A stretch of DNA of 64,000 nt from Pyrus communis (GCF_963583255.1 NC_084815.1:17996807-18060806), one strand, 5' to 3'; counted from the first letter of the stretch, positions 1 through 11,445 are shown. The notes: generated from the sequence alone by a model not told the origin. Numbers and translations are program-made.

Positions 1-480
1 AAGAAAGGAAAATGAGCAGTGTTAATTGGTTATTGTGATAGTGATTGGGCTGGAAGTGAAGATGACATGAGGAGTACATTTGGTTATGCCTTTAATCTTG
101 GCTCTGGTGTGTTTTCTTGGGCCTCAACAAGCAAAGCAGTGTAGCTCTTTCAACTGCAGTGGCAGAATATATTAGTGCTCAAGCCATCTAGCTAAGATTT
201 TTTCTTTCTAATTTTGGTGAAGAACAAGTAGAACCAACTTAACTGCTGTGTGACAACACTTCGGCTATACTATAACTAAGAATCTTATTCATCATCACAA
301 AACCAGACACATAAATACGAGGTTCAATTTCATTCAACATGTTCTTCAAGATGGTGAGATTGATCTGCTATGTTGTAAGACTGAAGAACAGGTTGCAGAT
401 AATTTCAGCATAACACTTAGAAGCGAATGTTGGTGTGTAAGTGTAATTGCTGAAATTGTAGAGAGATTAAGTCTAAAACT
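1..480 (+). pseudogene. Ty1/copia retrotransposon pol remnant (RNase H)
   Basis: Translation near position 30 gives the copia RNase H core GYCDSDWAGSEDDMRST, followed by the SWASTSKAV, LSTAVAEYISAQ and CDNTSA blocks. The C-terminal DGEID...EEQVADNFS block that normally ends copia pol lies at about 350-420. The blocks fall in different frames and are separated by stops (for example TAG just after SKAV), so this is a dead 3' end of pol cut by the window edge. No gag, integrase or reverse transcriptase lies inside the window. The family assignment is secure from block order; the lineage is not resolved. Confidence 0.85.
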
Positions 481-513
481 CAATTTTAATGTAAGCCCTT
501 GGATCACAATCCA

Positions 514-776
514 AGTGTCAGCTAAGATGTAATCTTAGAGTAAGTGATCATTTATGTCGTGTGTCACTATCTCATAGGGTAGATAAAATGGATAGTTAGA
601 TATACATGATGTAATGAGAGAATATTTCATTCTCTCTCTTCTCTCTAACGGTATTATGGTGCACAGTGCGTGCGTGTGAATGTGATGAATACATAAGCCT
701 TTCCTCCATTTTTCTTCTCTTTGCAACTTCCTCTCAAATTCCAGAATTCATAATCTCTAATTCTCAGCATAAATCA
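514..776 (+). repeat. Possible 3' LTR of the copia remnant
   Basis: The sequence after the copia pol end begins TGTCAGCTAAG, has a CT-rich tract and a TACATAA motif, and is followed by a leader-like stretch. Position and the TG start suit a 3' LTR, but no clear polypurine tract, CA terminus or second LTR copy is visible. The boundaries are guesses. Confidence 0.3.
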
Positions 777-780
777 GCTA

Positions 781-836
781 AATGAAGTACATTGCCGAGA
801 ATTGAAAGAAAAGCTACAAGGCAAATGTACTTCATT
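781..836. repeat. Short inverted repeat (stem-loop)
   Basis: AATGAAGTACATTGCC at 781-796 is matched by GGCAAATGTACTTCATT at 820-836. That is a 16-bp stem with one bulged A and a 23-nt loop. It lies just after the copia remnant. No function is assigned. Confidence 0.6.
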
Positions 837-1447
837 GGAGCTTCCATTTCTTTAATGCAGTGCAGAAAACACTTCTTGACTTCTTGCTTTTACACAACAA
901 TAGGCAACTAAAACGATATGTATTTTACAGACAGGGAGATGAAGAATGTGAATAGACGAAAGAGTGAGGTAAAATACATTTTTGCTCATGCATTTAACTA
1001 AGATTACATTTTTAGACTGAATTTGCTAACGGACTACGCCACTAGGGTTTAAATCCTAATTTTTTTACCACGAGGACTATCTTCCGATTACCTTGTCACC
1101 ACAAGGACTATTTATTCAATTATGCCTAATAGTATTATGCTTGTCATTGTATGTGCATTGTGTAAAATTCGATGTTCTAGTTAAATTATTAGCTCATTGC
1201 TATATGAATAATATGTTTAGAAAATAGAGGGAGTTAATATTAATACTCCACAAAGATTTAACGTTTGAATTATAGTTCTTATTTTGCACTCATCAAAATC
1301 TAGTTGCTCTATTATAGGACTGTATGATGATTTTGATTCATCATCTAACACCTTGATGTGTTCTAAATTTCTGATCCAGCCCAAATACAAAATAGTCCAA
1401 GGCCATGCAGCACACACAACAGGAGCCTTGAATAAAGGAGAATCAAT
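837..1447. other. AT-rich intergenic DNA, nothing recognised
   Basis: No conserved coding signal, RNA gene or bounded element is seen between the stem-loop and the first SINE. Short open frames here have no family features. Confidence 0.5.
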
Positions 1448-1459
1448 AATAGTGGCTTG

Positions 1460-1630
1460 GCGCCACTTAGTACTATGGTCTAGTGGCATTCATCTTTATT
1501 TATAAGTGAGAGGTCTTAGGTTCGATTTTTGCCAAATGTGAAGTTGAACCATATTATTATGGCAAACCCATTATAAGAGATAGCCTACTCTCTCAACCCC
1601 CTTAGTGTAGTTACTATCGTTTGTTGAAAA
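1460..1630 (+). mobile_element. tRNA-derived SINE, family A copy 1
   Basis: A pol III-like promoter is visible: a box A-like TGGTCTAGTGG near 1479 and a box B-like GGTTCGATTTT near 1519. The element ends in a short A run at about 1626-1632. It is flanked by a perfect 12-bp direct repeat AATAGTGGCTTG (1448-1459 and 1631-1642), the target-site duplication expected of LINE-driven insertion. The same body recurs at about 1751, 2931, 29899 and 49790. Confidence 0.8.
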
Positions 1631-1750
1631 AATAGTGGCTTGACACATGGCAAAATGACTGATTGACAGCTACTACTTAATTTGTTTTGCAAACTGTTAT
1701 TGTTGTATGGTTTAAGTAATGTACTTGTTTAGGAAGTTAATTCAATGTTT

Positions 1751-1918
1751 TTTTTTTTGAACAAACGATATTATCTACACTAAAGGAAGGGGGTGGGCTT
1801 AGCCTTAAAATGGACTAGCAATAATGTGGTTCAAATTCGTCTTTGGCGAGAATCAAACCTAAAAGTTCTCACTAAATAAAGAGAAATATCACCGGACCAT
1901 AGCACTAAGTGGTTAGTC
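1751..1918 (-). mobile_element. tRNA-derived SINE, family A copy 2
   Basis: This is the same family in reverse orientation. The poly-T run at its left is the element's poly-A tail, and the box A/box B head lies near 1905-1860. A perfect 12-bp target-site duplication AATTCAATGTTT (1739-1750 and 1919-1930) bounds it. Confidence 0.85.
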
Positions 1919-2375
1919 AATTCAATGTTTAATGTTAATTAAAGTATAATTATACCATGACTGAGATTATTAATAGAAATGAGTATCTCCCAAAATGGTA
2001 TTCTCCAACTTTTTCCTCTTTTTCTCACAATGTACACACCATGACTCCATCTTTTTTCATGATGTTAGAAATGAAAATCATGAATAAACTGAATGGTTTC
2101 TGAGAGCTCCGCATCGGATCTGTACACAAAATGTGATGATTGCTATGAAAAATTGAGCCCCATACATACCTCATATGGTAATGTTAAGTCAAATCTTCTC
2201 CACAAAGTGGTGGTTTTTAGGGTTTGGAGTTTATCACCAAGAACATGGTGGTGGTTCTTCTTGTTGTGGTTTTAATGGATTGCAACCCCACTCTCCTTTT
2301 TATCTTTCAGAAGCTAGCTAAACAAGAAAATTGCTAAAGCCTAACAACAAGTGTGGTGCACAAAGGCTTCTGCAT

Positions 2376-2675
2376 GTCCACATTTCTAGAACATCCTAAA
2401 AAAAAAGTCAATCTCAAATCAAGTAAAAGGGATAATATGCAAATTATGTCATTCTCTTTAGTGCCAAAAAGAAAGTTTGAGCTTCAACTTCCAAGTGTGC
2501 AAATCCCATATATATGTATATAGTTGTGACCTGTCCACATTTCTTGAACATCCTAAAAAAAAAAGGTTAATCTGAAATCAAGTAAAAGGGCAAATTATGT
2601 CATTCTTTTTAGTGCCAAAAAGAAAGTTTGAGCTTCAACTTCCAAGTGTTCAAATCCCATATATATGTATATATT
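2376..2675. repeat. Tandem duplication of about 150 bp
   Basis: The stretch starting CCACATTTCT near 2379 and ending near 2522 is repeated with few changes from about 2535 to 2672. Both copies contain an A run, an AAGTAAAAGGG motif and a terminal CCCATATATATGTATATA. It looks like a recent local duplication of non-coding DNA. Confidence 0.85.
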
Positions 2676-2930
2676 TGTAACAGAGATTACCTCAATGCTC
2701 CACTAAGGTCATGATATCTATGATTGCAAAAGCCACTTAGGTGAAGATTTTCTTCTTCATTTGGTCATTTCCATCACTAAACAAACCACCTAAAGTCCTC
2801 ATCCAAGAAGGCAAGGACAAAATCTCCCATGATACATTCATAATGAGGCTGCATCAACAGATAGGAATTGGATTAGGGTAATTGCTAACTTATGCATGGA
2901 AAAAGTATATTGATCAATATCCAAACTTTT

Positions 2931-3101
2931 TTTTAGTACACCGTTATATTTTACACAAAGGAGAAAGGGGAATTCAGCTACGTCAAATAATGGGCCACCT
3001 AATTTGGTATCTGAATTCGTTATCCACGAGATTCGAACCTAAGACCTCTCATTTACAAGTAAAGAGGAATATCACCAGACCGTAGTACTGAGTGGCAACC
3101 G
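2931..3101 (-). mobile_element. tRNA-derived SINE, family A copy 3
   Basis: This is the same head as the other family A copies, in reverse orientation (box B complement ATTCGAACCT near 3032, box A complement CACCAGACCGTAGTACTGAG near 3072). Flanks ATATCCAAACTTTT (2917-2930) and ATATCCTAACTTTT (3102-3115) form a 14-bp target-site duplication with one mismatch. A poly-T run marks the tail. Confidence 0.85.
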
Positions 3102-3119
3102 ATATCCTAACTTTTAAAT

Positions 3120-3773
3120 TGAGCAAACACATGTCTCCAAGGAGCACAAGCCTAACCTATATACAACTTGTTCAATTCCAAAAAATAAGAAAGTAAATAA
3201 TATTTTGTTTGAACACATTTAGTGAGTTCTAGCTTTCTGGCAATGTTTATATATTGTAGTAGTGTTATCTTTCAAACTTTATTTGCGAGTATATGAAGAG
3301 ATTGTACAAATGCGCTTTATTGTTACAATTAAGCTCAATACTCGAGTAAGTCTAACAAAATGACTCAATATTTCAAGAAACTAACATGTGTGCTATTTAG
3401 TTCCTAATAGTTGTTAACGCGTAGAAAAATTTGAAAGTAATTTGAAAGTAACGAAAATAGGAAGCAGATAAACTGTTGGTATATACGAATCAAATCTTAA
3501 AACACATTAATATTCTTATATGTCATTTGAAATGTGTGACAAAAAGTCACGAATCGTTTAACCATATAAAATTTGTAGAATTTTTTTTTTTTTCAAAAAA
3601 AACCAAACTACACCTTTTCATTTCTCTGTCAAACTTATGTTTTCAATTTCTCCCACACATTTGATTATTTAAAGAAAAAGGCTAGTAATTCTCGATATCT
3701 TAACAAATTTTGGCATATTATTATTTTGTGAACTTTTGGATGATGTACGCATGCATACCTAAGCTTGAAACCA
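3120..3773. other. AT-rich intergenic DNA, nothing recognised
   Basis: No gene or bounded repeat is seen between the third SINE and the Harbinger element. Confidence 0.5.
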
Positions 3774-3984
3774 TTAGAGCAGTTCTAGTGTATGAAAGGT
3801 CCCCTAGGGTAACTTCCTATTGAATCCCTTTCAATGAATAATAACTGTTTTAATGAATAGTAATTGTTTTTTGCATCTCCATCCCTAACTGAATAGTCAT
3901 GGCAATAGGTAATAAAATATTAGTATTTTTTATTTTATAAAATAATACAAAATAATTTTATTTGTAGTTTCAGATAAGATTTTT

Positions 3985-4225
3985 AATCATTATCGTTGTG
4001 CCACATGTCATTATCCGAAAAGACAATTTTTGATGATAGATTTCGATAAGACTTTTATCCAATGTCGTCGTGCCACGTATCGTTACCTTTTCAAAATCGT
4101 TGAGGATAGATTTCCAATAAGATTTTTAACCAATCACGTTGCGCCACATGTCACAATCTATTTACAATCTTTGATGATAAATTTCGTTCAGATTTTTAAC
4201 GAATGACGGCATGCCACGTAGTATT
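3985..4225. repeat. Four imperfect subterminal repeats in the Harbinger element
   Basis: Four units of roughly 70 bp follow one another. Each has a GATTTTTAA-like start and a GTGCCACATGTC or GTGCCACGTA-like core (near 3996, 4068, 4138 and 4210). A related core lies near the other end as a palindrome at 7385-7402. They are candidate transposase-binding sites, by position only. Confidence 0.65.
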
Positions 4226-4353
4226 ATCTACAACCTAATCCTTTCTTTTTCCTCCATATGGTGACCATCTATCCTAAGAAATCACACACCAAAATCAAAA
4301 TCTCTATCATTATTCATAGATTCTGCTTCCCTCTTACACTATCTTCTTCAAGG

Positions 4354-5675
4354 ATGTTGTGGGATATCAATGAGCAAGAGAAAGAATTGTTTAAGCAATG
4401 GGAAGAAATGTTCAATCTCACGATGGGCGCAAATGAGATGGAAAAGGAAAAGGATGAAGAGTGTAGAAAGAGAGATGACGAAGCAATAAGCCAAAAAGAG
4501 CCTCACATTCCTATCGAGTCATCCAAGTTGTGGCTCAGATCTCCAGCCCCAGCCGTTCTGCAAACATTGATAGAAGCAGGCAACAACGAGGTACGAATCT
4601 CTTGGACGATTATTTTGTCCGTAACAGTGCATTCCCTGATACGTACTTTAGACGTCGTTTTAGAATGGAACGACATTTGTTCAACAAAATCATGATTGCT
4701 GTTTGCAACCATGATTCTTACTTTGTACAAAAGAATAATGTTTTTGGTGTTATAGGCCTCCTTCCTAAGCAAAAAATTAATGTTGCCTTGCGGATACTTG
4801 CATATGGAGTATCTGCAGACCAAGTGGATGAGATAGCGAAGATGGGGAAATCAACCATTCTTGAGTCCCTGATGAGGTTTTGCTCTGCAATCAAATCTAT
4901 CTACACCACAGAGTACCTCCGGAGACCTACTGAGATGGACTTGCAAAGGCTTCTAAAGAAGGGTGAAATGCGAGGTTTTCCTAGGATGATTGGAAACATC
5001 GACTGTATGCACTAGACCTGGAAAAACTATCCAAGTGCATGGCAAGGAGCTAATGGGGACAGAAAAATGAGGAAAAAGTATCATTTTGGAGGCAGTGGCA
5101 TCATTTGATACATGGATTTGGCACGCTTTTTTGGTGTTCAGGGAGCTCAAAATGACCTCAATGTCCTTGCCCAATTCCCAGTGTTCAACGATGTCCTAGT
5201 GTTCAACGATGTCCTGCAAGGAAAAGCACCAAAAGTCATGTACTGGGTTAACAGATACAAGTACCACGGGCCATACTACCTAGCAGATAGCATTTACCCA
5301 AGGTGGACATCGTTTGTCAAAACAGTGCCACGTTCACGAAGTGCAAAGGAAAAACACTTTGCAAGCTGTCAAAAGGGGTGTATGAAAGATGTGGAGCATT
5401 GTTTTGGTATCCTCCAAGCTCATTGGGCGATTGTCAAGGATGCTGCCAGAATGTTTGATTTAGAGTTACTTCGATCCATCATGATGACGTGCATCATTCT
5501 TCACAACATGATTGTGGAAGATGAGTATGATTATGATGCTGTTGATGAATATGAGCCAGACACTATGAACAATTCCAGAACACAAATATATTGTGTTCAT
5601 GATGCCACCGAAGAACCCATGCAGCACGAGCCATTACAAAGAGATAGACGTTACAATGAAAGGCTCATTCAATGA
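4354..5675 (+). pseudogene. Harbinger transposase (HARBI1/ALP1-like), broken
   Basis: The N-terminal DDYFVRNSAFPDTYFRRRF and ERHLFNKIM blocks are typical of plant PIF transposases. The DDE catalytic blocks are all visible: first D in MIGNIDCMH (about 4988-5014), second D in GVQGAQNDLNVL (about 5140), and E in KDVEHCFGILQAHWAI (about 5390). The gene is interrupted: the conserved Trp codon after IDCMH is now a TAG stop (5013-5015), and frame changes are needed near 4540 and near 5070-5100. It would act as an endonuclease/strand-transferase at the element ends if intact. The end at 5675 matches the family C-terminus. Confidence 0.85.
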
Positions 5676-6074
5676 TATACTTCACTTCAGGACTCATGTA
5701 TTCACAACGCCCGGCAAATTGACTTGATAGAGCACTAGTGGGAATTGAAACAAGCTCAAGAAACTTAAGTTCATTTACTGTGTTTGTTTTTATTTGGTGT
5801 GTTTATTTAATTTTATTTGGTGTGTTTTTTAAGTTCATTCAGTGAGTTTTCTTTAATTTGGTGTGCTTGTAATTTTATTTGGTATGTTTATGTAATTTTT
5901 TTTGGTGTGTTTATGTCCCTTGAATAAAGATTCTCTTAGTTTAAATAAAGTACCAAATTAAATAAAGTACTAAATTTAATAAATTAGAAACAACATAAAG
6001 TACTCTATTCAATAAATAAGAAATTACAACCCAAAGTGATTGGAAATTATGGGCTCCGATTAAAAACAAATTCC

Positions 6075-7133
6075 CTAGTCCCTCGTGAATGGAAAATCAT
6101 CACCTAACCAATTTTTGGTGCTATGACCATCTCCTCTTGCTCTCGTTTCTCTTGCATGCCTCCTTCGCACCACTTCCGATTTCTCCGAATTCCAAAAATA
6201 TTTAGAATTCGAAGACATCGCCTCTACAGGCTCCTTCATAATGTCACGATCTTGTTGAGCCCTTCTTTCTTCTTTAAGCTCTTCCCTTTCTTGCATAAGT
6301 AGCTCTCTTTCTCTCTCATTAACTTGAAATAATCTATCAGCAGCTGCAGCTTTTGCCTTATCTCTAGCCTTATCAACTTCAAATTTAGCCATTTCCCATG
6401 CCAAAGTCAATGCACCTTGGCGAGCAAGTTCTTCCATATATTTTGCATAATCATTCTTGGAAGCACTCACTTTTCTCTTTGAAGCCTTCTTACCTTGAGG
6501 CCTAATTTGATAACAGGTCGACCCTGACCCTTGTTTAAGGGTCGCTTCTGCCACTTGTTCTGTGTCGTTTTCATGAACATGCGAGTCATGATCTAGCGTA
6601 GAGTGTAAAAAGGTGTTGTTCATGACAACTTCTGGACTGACAGGCACAACTATGAATTTAGGACAATCTTTGACAATATTCCAACATTCCCACCAGGTGA
6701 ATGATTTTTTTTTTGTTTTTGTTTTTGTTTTTGGCATTATACCAAGCTTGTACTTGAAGTGTCTACACAATGTGGGAGAAGAAGTAATTATAATCAAAGT
6801 AGCTAATGTAAATTTGGGTATAGTACAAACAAATAAATAATACATTGTTACCTGATCCGTGAAATTTTCCCCACTTCGAATATTACTACTAGCTTGCACC
6901 AAGGCGTCTATCCAATGAGTAAACGATTGGCTGAGTATTCTCCAACGACTAGACATCGATTCTTCGTTCTTTTCCCACCAATTTTCTCAAGAAAAAGGGT
7001 ATGAATAAGACTCCACATTTCTCGCAACTGCATCTCATTACCCATGATCGGATCATGAGTAACTTCAACCCAGCTAGAACACAACGTAACATCTTCAAAT
7101 AGTGTCCAATTTGTACTTGCATCATTAGTCATT
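6075..7133 (-). pseudogene. Harbinger ORF1: Myb/SANT-like DNA-binding partner
   Basis: Read on the - strand, it begins near 7133 with NWTLFEDVTLCSSWVEV, the Myb-like head common to Harbinger ORF1 proteins. It continues with SSRWRILSQSF, then FTWWECWNIVKDCPKF and a charged, coiled-coil-like C-terminus rich in Glu/Arg (RERELLMQEREELKEERR). This is the 'NAM-associated C-terminal' type protein found with PIF transposases. A frameshift near 6970-6985 separates the head from the SSRWRIL block. An intron is likely between about 6855 and 6700. The protein normally helps bind element ends and import the transposase. Confidence 0.75.
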
Positions 7134-7384
7134 TTGTTAAAAACCAATTGGATTGAAACTTTGAGAGAAAGATTGGAATGTGGTTGAAAGTATTTGAAAA
7201 AATATGAAATTATGGTGTAAGATAGAAGATAATGAGAAGGTATTTATAGAAAAGTAAAATCAAATATTTTTTTTTGTAAATTTATTTTAAAAAATTCGGA
7301 TTTTTTAATATTTTTTAATATTTTTTATTAACTTAATTAATTTCTTCCCTTGGATTAAAAAATTTTGAAATCTAACCCTCCAGA

Positions 7385-7402
7385 TTGTGCCACGTGGCAC
7401 AA
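7385..7402. repeat. Perfect 18-bp palindrome with CACGTG core
   Basis: TTGTGCCACGTGGCACAA reads the same on both strands. It lies in the right subterminal part of the Harbinger element and shares the GTGCCAC core with the left repeats. Confidence 0.8.
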
Positions 7403-7820
7403 CAATAACATATCTGATTTTTTCCTTTTTTTTCTTTTTCTTTAATTTTTAAAGGCGAATAACAGGGACCGTTGATCTGAAATCCAACAGCTGATATTGT
7501 ATCACGTCATCTAGACATTTGGGGGAGGTTTGAAATTTTTTTTTTTACCGTTGGAAATCCAACGGGGCCCCACCAACTGAAAAGTTGTCGGTGCCGCGCC
7601 CCCATGCGTACGTGTGCGACACGCGCCTGACATAATTTTTTTTGTAACGTGGTTGACATCAGTCTTGCATCATCTGGCCTCAGGCGCTTGAACCTACGAT
7701 TCAAGCCCACCCTCTCACTTGGGCCCCCTCTCAGCCCAATCGCGAGCTAAAAAGCTAGAGCAATTGGATAGAAAAAGCAATCGGTCCATCGGACTATCAC
7801 ATACGGTGAACTTGCTCTTA

Positions 7821-8225
7821 AATCGGGCCATGCCTATTTACCTATTTCGCTCCCAAATTTCAACGTGGGTGCATTTTAATAGTTATTTTTTAAGAGAACA
7901 ACACATAGTTCCATGATTTTAAGAAAGAATTTCAACTCTTTAACCAACTTTTAGACCAAAATGCCCCTATACTCCATGCTTTGTTTGACCATGTATTTTG
8001 GATCTTTGTTCCATCTAGAATATATGAATCTTTTCACGTGCAAAAAAGATTAGATTACAACAAACATCGATAAAAAAAATAGTTCACGACAATCATTTTA
8101 AACATTTTTTTTTATTTCTCCAATCAACCTGCAGTCCATATTCAAGAGTGACATGAATAGGATTGTTGCCCTAGAAATCATGTGTTACGTGTATTGATCA
8201 ATACCCAAATTCTTTTTCTTAAATA
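7821..8225. other. Intergenic, nothing recognised
   Basis: No supported gene or repeat is seen between the Harbinger element and the TA/CA microsatellite. Confidence 0.5.
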
Positions 8226-8230
8226 TAGCA

Positions 8231-8231
<1 letters not shown>

Positions 8232-8274
<43 letters not shown>

Positions 8275-8281
8275 TATACAT
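8232..8281. repeat. TA/CA microsatellite
   Basis: About 14 TA units are followed by a short CA tract and a TATACATG end. Confidence 0.9.
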
Positions 8282-8307
8282 GTCCCAAAGGATCACATGG
8301 TTGGTTA

Positions 8308-8762
8308 GACCATCTTCAAAGAATATGTCAAATTTTAAACATAAAAGTTAAATTTGATATGTATGTGACAATTTGACATCTTTTAAAATTTTGTTTTTCA
8401 TTTAAATGAAAAATTAAATTATTATTCTATTTCATTATAAAATAAATTATTAAATTAATAAATGATATTTAATTATTGAATTGGCACATTTCATCATTGA
8501 TTGAATAAAGAAAGAGGTAGGAATTTCGCCAGTCAATATCAATATTAATTATAATAAATGATTAAACCAATAGAAAATTAATAATTAATTATTTAATAAT
8601 TAATTAAAAATATTTGTAGCTGCAACTCCTTTGTTGCCATTTCATGTCATCGCTACATAAGAATTGTCATTTTGGTTGGAGAACATAATGACCATTAGTG
8701 TTGTCTTTTTTTTTATCCTTATAGATGATCTGAATATTTTGACATCTTCTTTAGAGATGCTC
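8308..8762. mobile_element. MITE, Tourist/Harbinger-like family B, copy 1
   Basis: The left end GACCATCTTCAAAGAATATG and the right end, in complement, GAGCATCTCTAAAGAAGATG form terminal inverted repeats. The left flank is TTA and the right flank is TTC, close to the 3-bp TTA rule. The interior is AT-rich and non-coding. Related ends occur near 29235, 49721 and 50213. Confidence 0.65.
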
Positions 8763-8979
8763 TTCAGCTTGAACCTAGCTACAAATATCCTTCAAATTTG
8801 CCCACCCAAATTCGATTATTTGAAAAAATAAATAAATAAATAAAGGATTAGAACACCTCCAAAAGAGATGTCAAAACTGTTACATAGACATATAACAGTA
8901 AAAATAGCAGCAAAAGCTAGAAGTTAGGGTTTATTGGACAGTGCATTTAAATGACTGTAAGTGTTTTTGGATTCCAAAA

Positions 8980-9001
8980 GCACTTGAAGTGCTTCAAGTG
9001 C
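8980..9001. repeat. Perfect 22-nt palindrome
   Basis: Arms GCACTTGAAG and CTTCAAGTGC are separated by TG. No element ends are seen around it. Confidence 0.75.
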
Positions 9002-9250
9002 ATTTTTAGGATTTAATGCATTTTTGTTAAGGATTGGTTTTTCAAAAACACTCTCGTAAAAAAAAATTCAATTATTTTAAAAACACACCCCAAAAATCAA
9101 GTCGACGGACAAATAATGACTTGATCTAGTGACCAGAGTCATATTCATCAACTCACTGCGTTTTAAATTCGATTCATCCACACTCCTCTTAGTCTAGCTT
9201 AAAATAAGAATATTGTGATCCAGCCGGCAAGTATATTAGTAGTAATGAAT

Positions 9251-9449
9251 GGAAAGGGATCCTCTCCGGACCCCTTCCATTAAGTCCACCAAGGCCACAA
9301 ATCCGGACCTTTAAAATTTGATTCAACGGCTACAAACAAAGGTCTACTTTAAAAGTTATAATAATTTTAACCGTTGAATCAAATTTCAAAGATCTAGATT
9401 TGTGACCTTGATGGACTTGGTAGAAAGGATCCGGAGAGGATCCCTTTCC
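9251..9449. mobile_element. Mutator-type MITE, family C copy 1
   Basis: The ends are perfect 20-bp inverted repeats (GGAAAGGGATCCTCTCCGGA and its complement). A perfect 9-bp target-site duplication GTAATGAAT (9242-9250 and 9450-9458) points to the Mutator superfamily. Much of the 199-bp interior is also palindromic (GATTCAACGGCT against the complement of AACCGTTGAATC). Confidence 0.85.
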
Positions 9450-9619
9450 GTAATGAATAAGCCAATATCAAGTTGATTTTATCCAAGCTTGTTTTGGTCA
9501 AAAAAGAAAGAACATATAAGCTCATAATTGAAGCTTAATTAATTGAGTAAATGAGATTATATGACTGATGGGGTCTGAAGTTTCAATCAGTTAATTTCAA
9601 ACAAGCATTGTCTATTCTC

Positions 9620-9790
9620 CCACTTCTAGTGTCCTTCCGTGTCCTCTTGTTTGTGTTGTCACGGTTAAGCAACGTTAACATTTTATATGACTATTCATTT
9701 TTGTCTTATTATCTCTATAAAAAAAAAATAATATAAAATATTAACGTGGTTTAACTGTGACCACATAAAACAGGAAGGTACCGAAAATAG
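9620..9790. mobile_element. Degenerate MITE related to family D (30658-30880)
   Basis: Arms around CACGGTTAAGCAACGTTAACA (left) and TTAACGTGGTTTAACTGTGA (right) flank an AT-rich loop with the same interior as the 30.7-kb element. The outer ends are too diverged to fix. Confidence 0.5.
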
Positions 9791-9966
9791 ATAGGCAAAC
9801 AATTCTTGCCCGTTAATTTCATCTGTCATTATTTTGTGTTTCGTTCTTTCATTTTCTGGTGTGCACGCCAGTTGCCGGCACAAGCAATATTCCAAAAGCA
9901 TAGCCGTGGACAGTGTACGTGAGCAGCTTACGGCCATTGCTTTTTACATAAGAGGACAAAACCCTA

Positions 9967-10022
9967 AATTGTTGACTTTAGTGTCTTCATCTAGAATTGT
10001 TGACTTTAGTGTCTTCATCTAG
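9967..10022. repeat. Perfect tandem duplication of 28 bp
   Basis: The 28-bp unit beginning AATTGTTGACTTTAGTG occurs twice head to tail without a change. Confidence 0.9.
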
Positions 10023-10990
10023 AAGGTTACACATTGAGTTGACAAGTAGCTTCAGGATTTTACCTAGGGAAATGAATTATGTAAACTCATTTTATTCTTT
10101 AAGACACTCTTATTTGGATTTATTGAACCGTAAATTTCCTAAAACAGATATAAGTATGTTGAATAAGAAAAGATGTATACAGACTCTTTCCTTTGATGTT
10201 TAATGTAAGGTAATTTCACTTTCTTTTGATGTTTAATGTGATATAATCTTATGAGTTATTCATGAGAACATTATATAACCTTGTGGACGAAGATCAAATT
10301 GGGTGATTCACATGTATCATTGATTCATTGTTTCTGTCTTGATTGTGGTTCTGGCATTTCAATTTTGACTGTTGATCTGTTTCTATGCATCAAGAAAACA
10401 TATATGTACTTTGTTACAAAACCTTATAATTTATTCATGACAACACTCTACAACCTCGTGGACAAAGTAAAAAAATGGGTGATTCACGTATATGTTTGTG
10501 TTTCTATGCAATCAACGAAACATATATATACTTTGCTAAGAAACCTGCATTTTGTTTGGCAATGTTTTTGGAATGACTGGCATCGTTTTCAAATAAGAAA
10601 CACTTTTGGTGAATTTTGAAAGAATAATTTAGAAGTATTTTTGGATTACAAAAGTACTCAAAAATCACACTTTCAAATACTTTGCTAGAAAGCACTTGGA
10701 TTTTCTCTAATAATTTTGTTGTTCTTCTAGCAAAAGCTCTTCCAACAAAACAATTCTGAGCATTTCCAAACAAATCCTCTGGGTGGTTGAAGGTTAACAT
10801 GCAATGGCTCCACATGTCTGCAGTCCATTGAAATTATGTGGAACAGGAACACTATGATTGATAGAGAGTTACGGTTTTCAAATATAATGGAGAATCTTCT
10901 TGACTTTTATTAACCCATCATGCTCAAACAACATCACTGTTTATTTTTCTAAAACATCACAGTTTATTTTTCTTTTTTCTGCGGCAATCA
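10023..10990. other. Intergenic, with an imperfect direct repeat
   Basis: Blocks near 10235-10310 and 10420-10495 share a 'TTATTCATGA...CAACCT(T/C)GTGGAC...GGGTGATTCAC' layout, and the next blocks (10380-10424, 10500-10545) share TTTCTATGCA...ACATATATA...CTTTG. This suggests an old local duplication. No gene is recognised. Confidence 0.45.
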
Positions 10991-11005
10991 TTTTCTACTA
11001 AATGG

Positions 11006-11130
11006 AAGGGGATCCTCTCCGGATTTCTTCTACCAAGTTCATCAAGTTCATCCATCCAGACCATTAAAATTTGATCCAACGGCTACAAACAGGGGGCCCC
11101 ATTAAAAGTTATAATAATTTTAGCCATTGG
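11006..11130. mobile_element. Truncated family C MITE, copy 2
   Basis: The left terminus GGAAGGGGATCCTCTCCGGA and the internal ATCCAACGGCTACAAACA and TTATAATAATTTTAGCCATT match the 9.25-kb element. The right terminus is missing and another inverted-repeat element abuts it. Confidence 0.7.
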
Positions 11131-11393
11131 ATCAAATCATGTACGTTCATCGTACATCGTACGACCAGTTTTCATCAAATACTATTCATATTTAATTTTA
11201 AATAAAAGTATTTAAAATAATTTTTTACCACACGATATACGATGATCAGATTAGAATCCTCATTCCAATTTAACGGATTAGGATCTTCACATCGTACATC
11301 GTCCTGTCAAAATTTATTTTAAATTATTTATTAAAAATTAAATATAAACAGTACCTAATGAAAACTGACCGCACGATGAACGAACACGATTAA
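11126..11393. mobile_element. Unclassified palindromic MITE
   Basis: The left part (ACGTTCATCGTACATCGTAC, then ACCAGTTTTCATCAAATACT) is repeated in inverted orientation at the right (AATGAAAACTGACCGCACGA, TGAACGAACACGAT). Target duplication is not resolved. Confidence 0.5.
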
Positions 11394-11445
11394 TTGATCC
11401 TCTAGATCCCCACAAAGATATTCCGTAAAGGATCATCATCCCAAT

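Larger units (their letters stand above)
3777..7817. mobile_element. PIF/Harbinger DNA transposon, structurally bounded, coding-dead
   Basis: The left end starts GAGCAGTTCTAGTGTATG and the right end, read in complement, starts GAGCAAGTTCACCGTATG. This gives imperfect terminal inverted repeats of roughly 20 bp. Both ends abut TTA (3774-3776 and 7818-7820), the 3-bp duplication used by this superfamily. Inside are a transposase relic on the + strand and a Myb/SANT-type partner ORF on the - strand, converging as in two-gene Harbinger elements. Both genes carry frame lesions, so the element is probably mobile only in trans, if at all. Confidence 0.85.
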
